Below are positions 37,250-37,590 of a stretch of 37,590 nt of DNA, piece after piece. Location: IMG/VR virus record IMGVR_UViG_3300024323_000013, positions 1 to 37,590 of that record; one strand, given 5' to 3'. This stretch comes from a virus. Each line of letters begins with the position of its first letter. Within the stretch, counting starts at the first letter, position 1. Made by a program: the position numbers and the translations under genes. Below the pieces are notes generated by a model. The model ran no database searches, was not told the DNA's origin, and saw nothing but the letters and a program-made list of their open reading frames with translations.

Positions 37250-37590
37250 AATTCCTCGCTCTTGATACGAGGCCACTGTATTGGCTTCTCCTGTTCTGGC
37301 GGGGCGAGGGCGATCGCGCGGGCCTCCAATCGATTTGCTGCTGCGTGCATGGCATCGCTCGCATACGAGCATGTCATCGACAGGCCCATGTCGTTGTGCT
37401 TGTCGTAGCCATCCAGCACGTCAGCCGACGCACGAAGCTGCGCAATCAATAATTCGTCCTGCGGGGCGATCGCGCGGGCGGACGCCCCGACCGAGGGATG
37501 AAAGGTTGCCATCTCCAACGGTCCTTTGCACGCGAAGCACTTCATACTCTTCGCAAATCCCTGCGTTGCGTGGCAGTTCTGACAAATCCA
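37246..37590 (-). CDS. Zinc-ribbon protein, 5' end outside window
   Basis: The gene is open to the window edge. The visible part begins WICQNCHATQG, as in the gene at 35837, where three residues (MSF) precede it, so only the start codon and a few bases are probably missing. The zinc ribbon (C-x2-C twice) is followed by a helical region (DELLIAQLRASADVLDGYDK, ASDAMHAAANRLEARAIALA) and ends PPEQEKPIQWPRIKSEEL. The DNA for EQEKP again holds CAGGAGAAG, here followed by ATA rather than ATG. Confidence 0.65.
   Translation of the reverse strand, partial: WICQNCHATQGFAKSMKCFACKGPLEMATFHPSVGASARAIAPQDELLIAQLRASADVLDGYDKHNDMGLSMTCSYASDAMHAAANRLEARAIALAPPEQEKPIQWPRIKSEEL
37294..37323 (-). repeat. 30-bp ARAIALAPPE-coding repeat, copy 2
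   Basis: Identical to 35688-35717. Codes for the linker near the end of the partial zinc-ribbon gene. Confidence 0.85.
37464..37590 (-). repeat. 127-bp exact repeat, terminal copy
   Basis: Identical to 35702-35828 and ends exactly at the window end. It codes for the zinc-ribbon start of the partial gene. An end lying precisely at a 127-bp repeat is what a k=127 de Bruijn graph assembly would give. Confidence 0.95.

Noticed and set aside
35702-37590. Direct terminal repeat of a linear phage genome
   Set aside because: One copy is internal and the other at one end only; nothing similar occurs at coordinate 1. A graph-assembly break fits better.
1-37590. tRNA or other structured RNA genes
   Set aside because: No cloverleaf with a recognisable T-loop (GGTTCGA-type) and CCA-compatible ends was seen on either strand outside coding genes.

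Overview
The window looks like the late (structural) region plus part of the early region of a tailed, siphovirus-type phage or prophage. Every credible gene lies on the minus strand, so transcription runs from the high-coordinate end to coordinate 1. The DNA is GC-rich by eye. Almost all genes overlap or abut by 1-17 nt (ATGA, GTGA, TAATG junctions) and many have AGGAG or GGAGG ribosome sites, so this is bacterial-type phage DNA in which most genes look translationally coupled. The host cannot be named from the sequence. No integrase, replication, repressor or endolysin gene is visible. No intergenic stretch reaches 300 nt; the longest are about 100 nt.

Reading in the direction of transcription: (1) 37590-33689 holds a string of small early-type genes of mostly unknown function (zinc-ribbon, nucleotidyltransferase-like and membrane micro-protein), whose junctions share a short sequence that codes for the proline-rich tail of one protein and supplies the Shine-Dalgarno of the next. 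(2) 33692-33462 is a MerR/excisionase-type helix-turn-helix gene. (3) 33368-26798 carries an exported Thr/Pro-linker protein and a set of beta-rich, repeat-rich fibre or appendage genes. (4) 26801-21100 holds a zinc-ribbon gene, an HNH nuclease, small and large terminase, an AT-hook/ribbon-helix-helix protein, a Tat-signal-like micro-protein, a fused prohead protease-major capsid gene and a proline-rich peptide gene. (5) 21028-18319 has a small gene, the HK97-type portal and a collagen-like protein with an embedded carbohydrate-binding-like segment. (6) 18322-12427 is a compact cassette of eight genes: a DUF115/MptE-like protein, a CgeB-like glycosyltransferase, a 67-residue unknown, two GT-A glycosyltransferases, a cobalamin-binding radical SAM enzyme and two more GT-A glycosyltransferases. 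(7) 12430-1 resumes standard morphogenesis: connector, adaptor, tail completion, major tail protein, tail chaperone with a probable -1 frameshift extension, HK97 gp10-like protein, tape measure, distal tail and tail hub, two small beta-rich proteins and the start of a membrane protein.

The most unusual system is the glycosyltransferase/radical SAM cassette, inserted between portal and connector directly downstream of the collagen-like gene. Its place in the head operon suggests that it modifies a virion component, possibly the collagen-like fibre itself; that is inference. The second is the repeated junction element among the early micro-genes, which appears both between genes and inside in-frame fusions. 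The window ends inside an exact 127-bp repeat of an internal segment, which looks like a genome-assembly break as well as a duplicated zinc-ribbon module.
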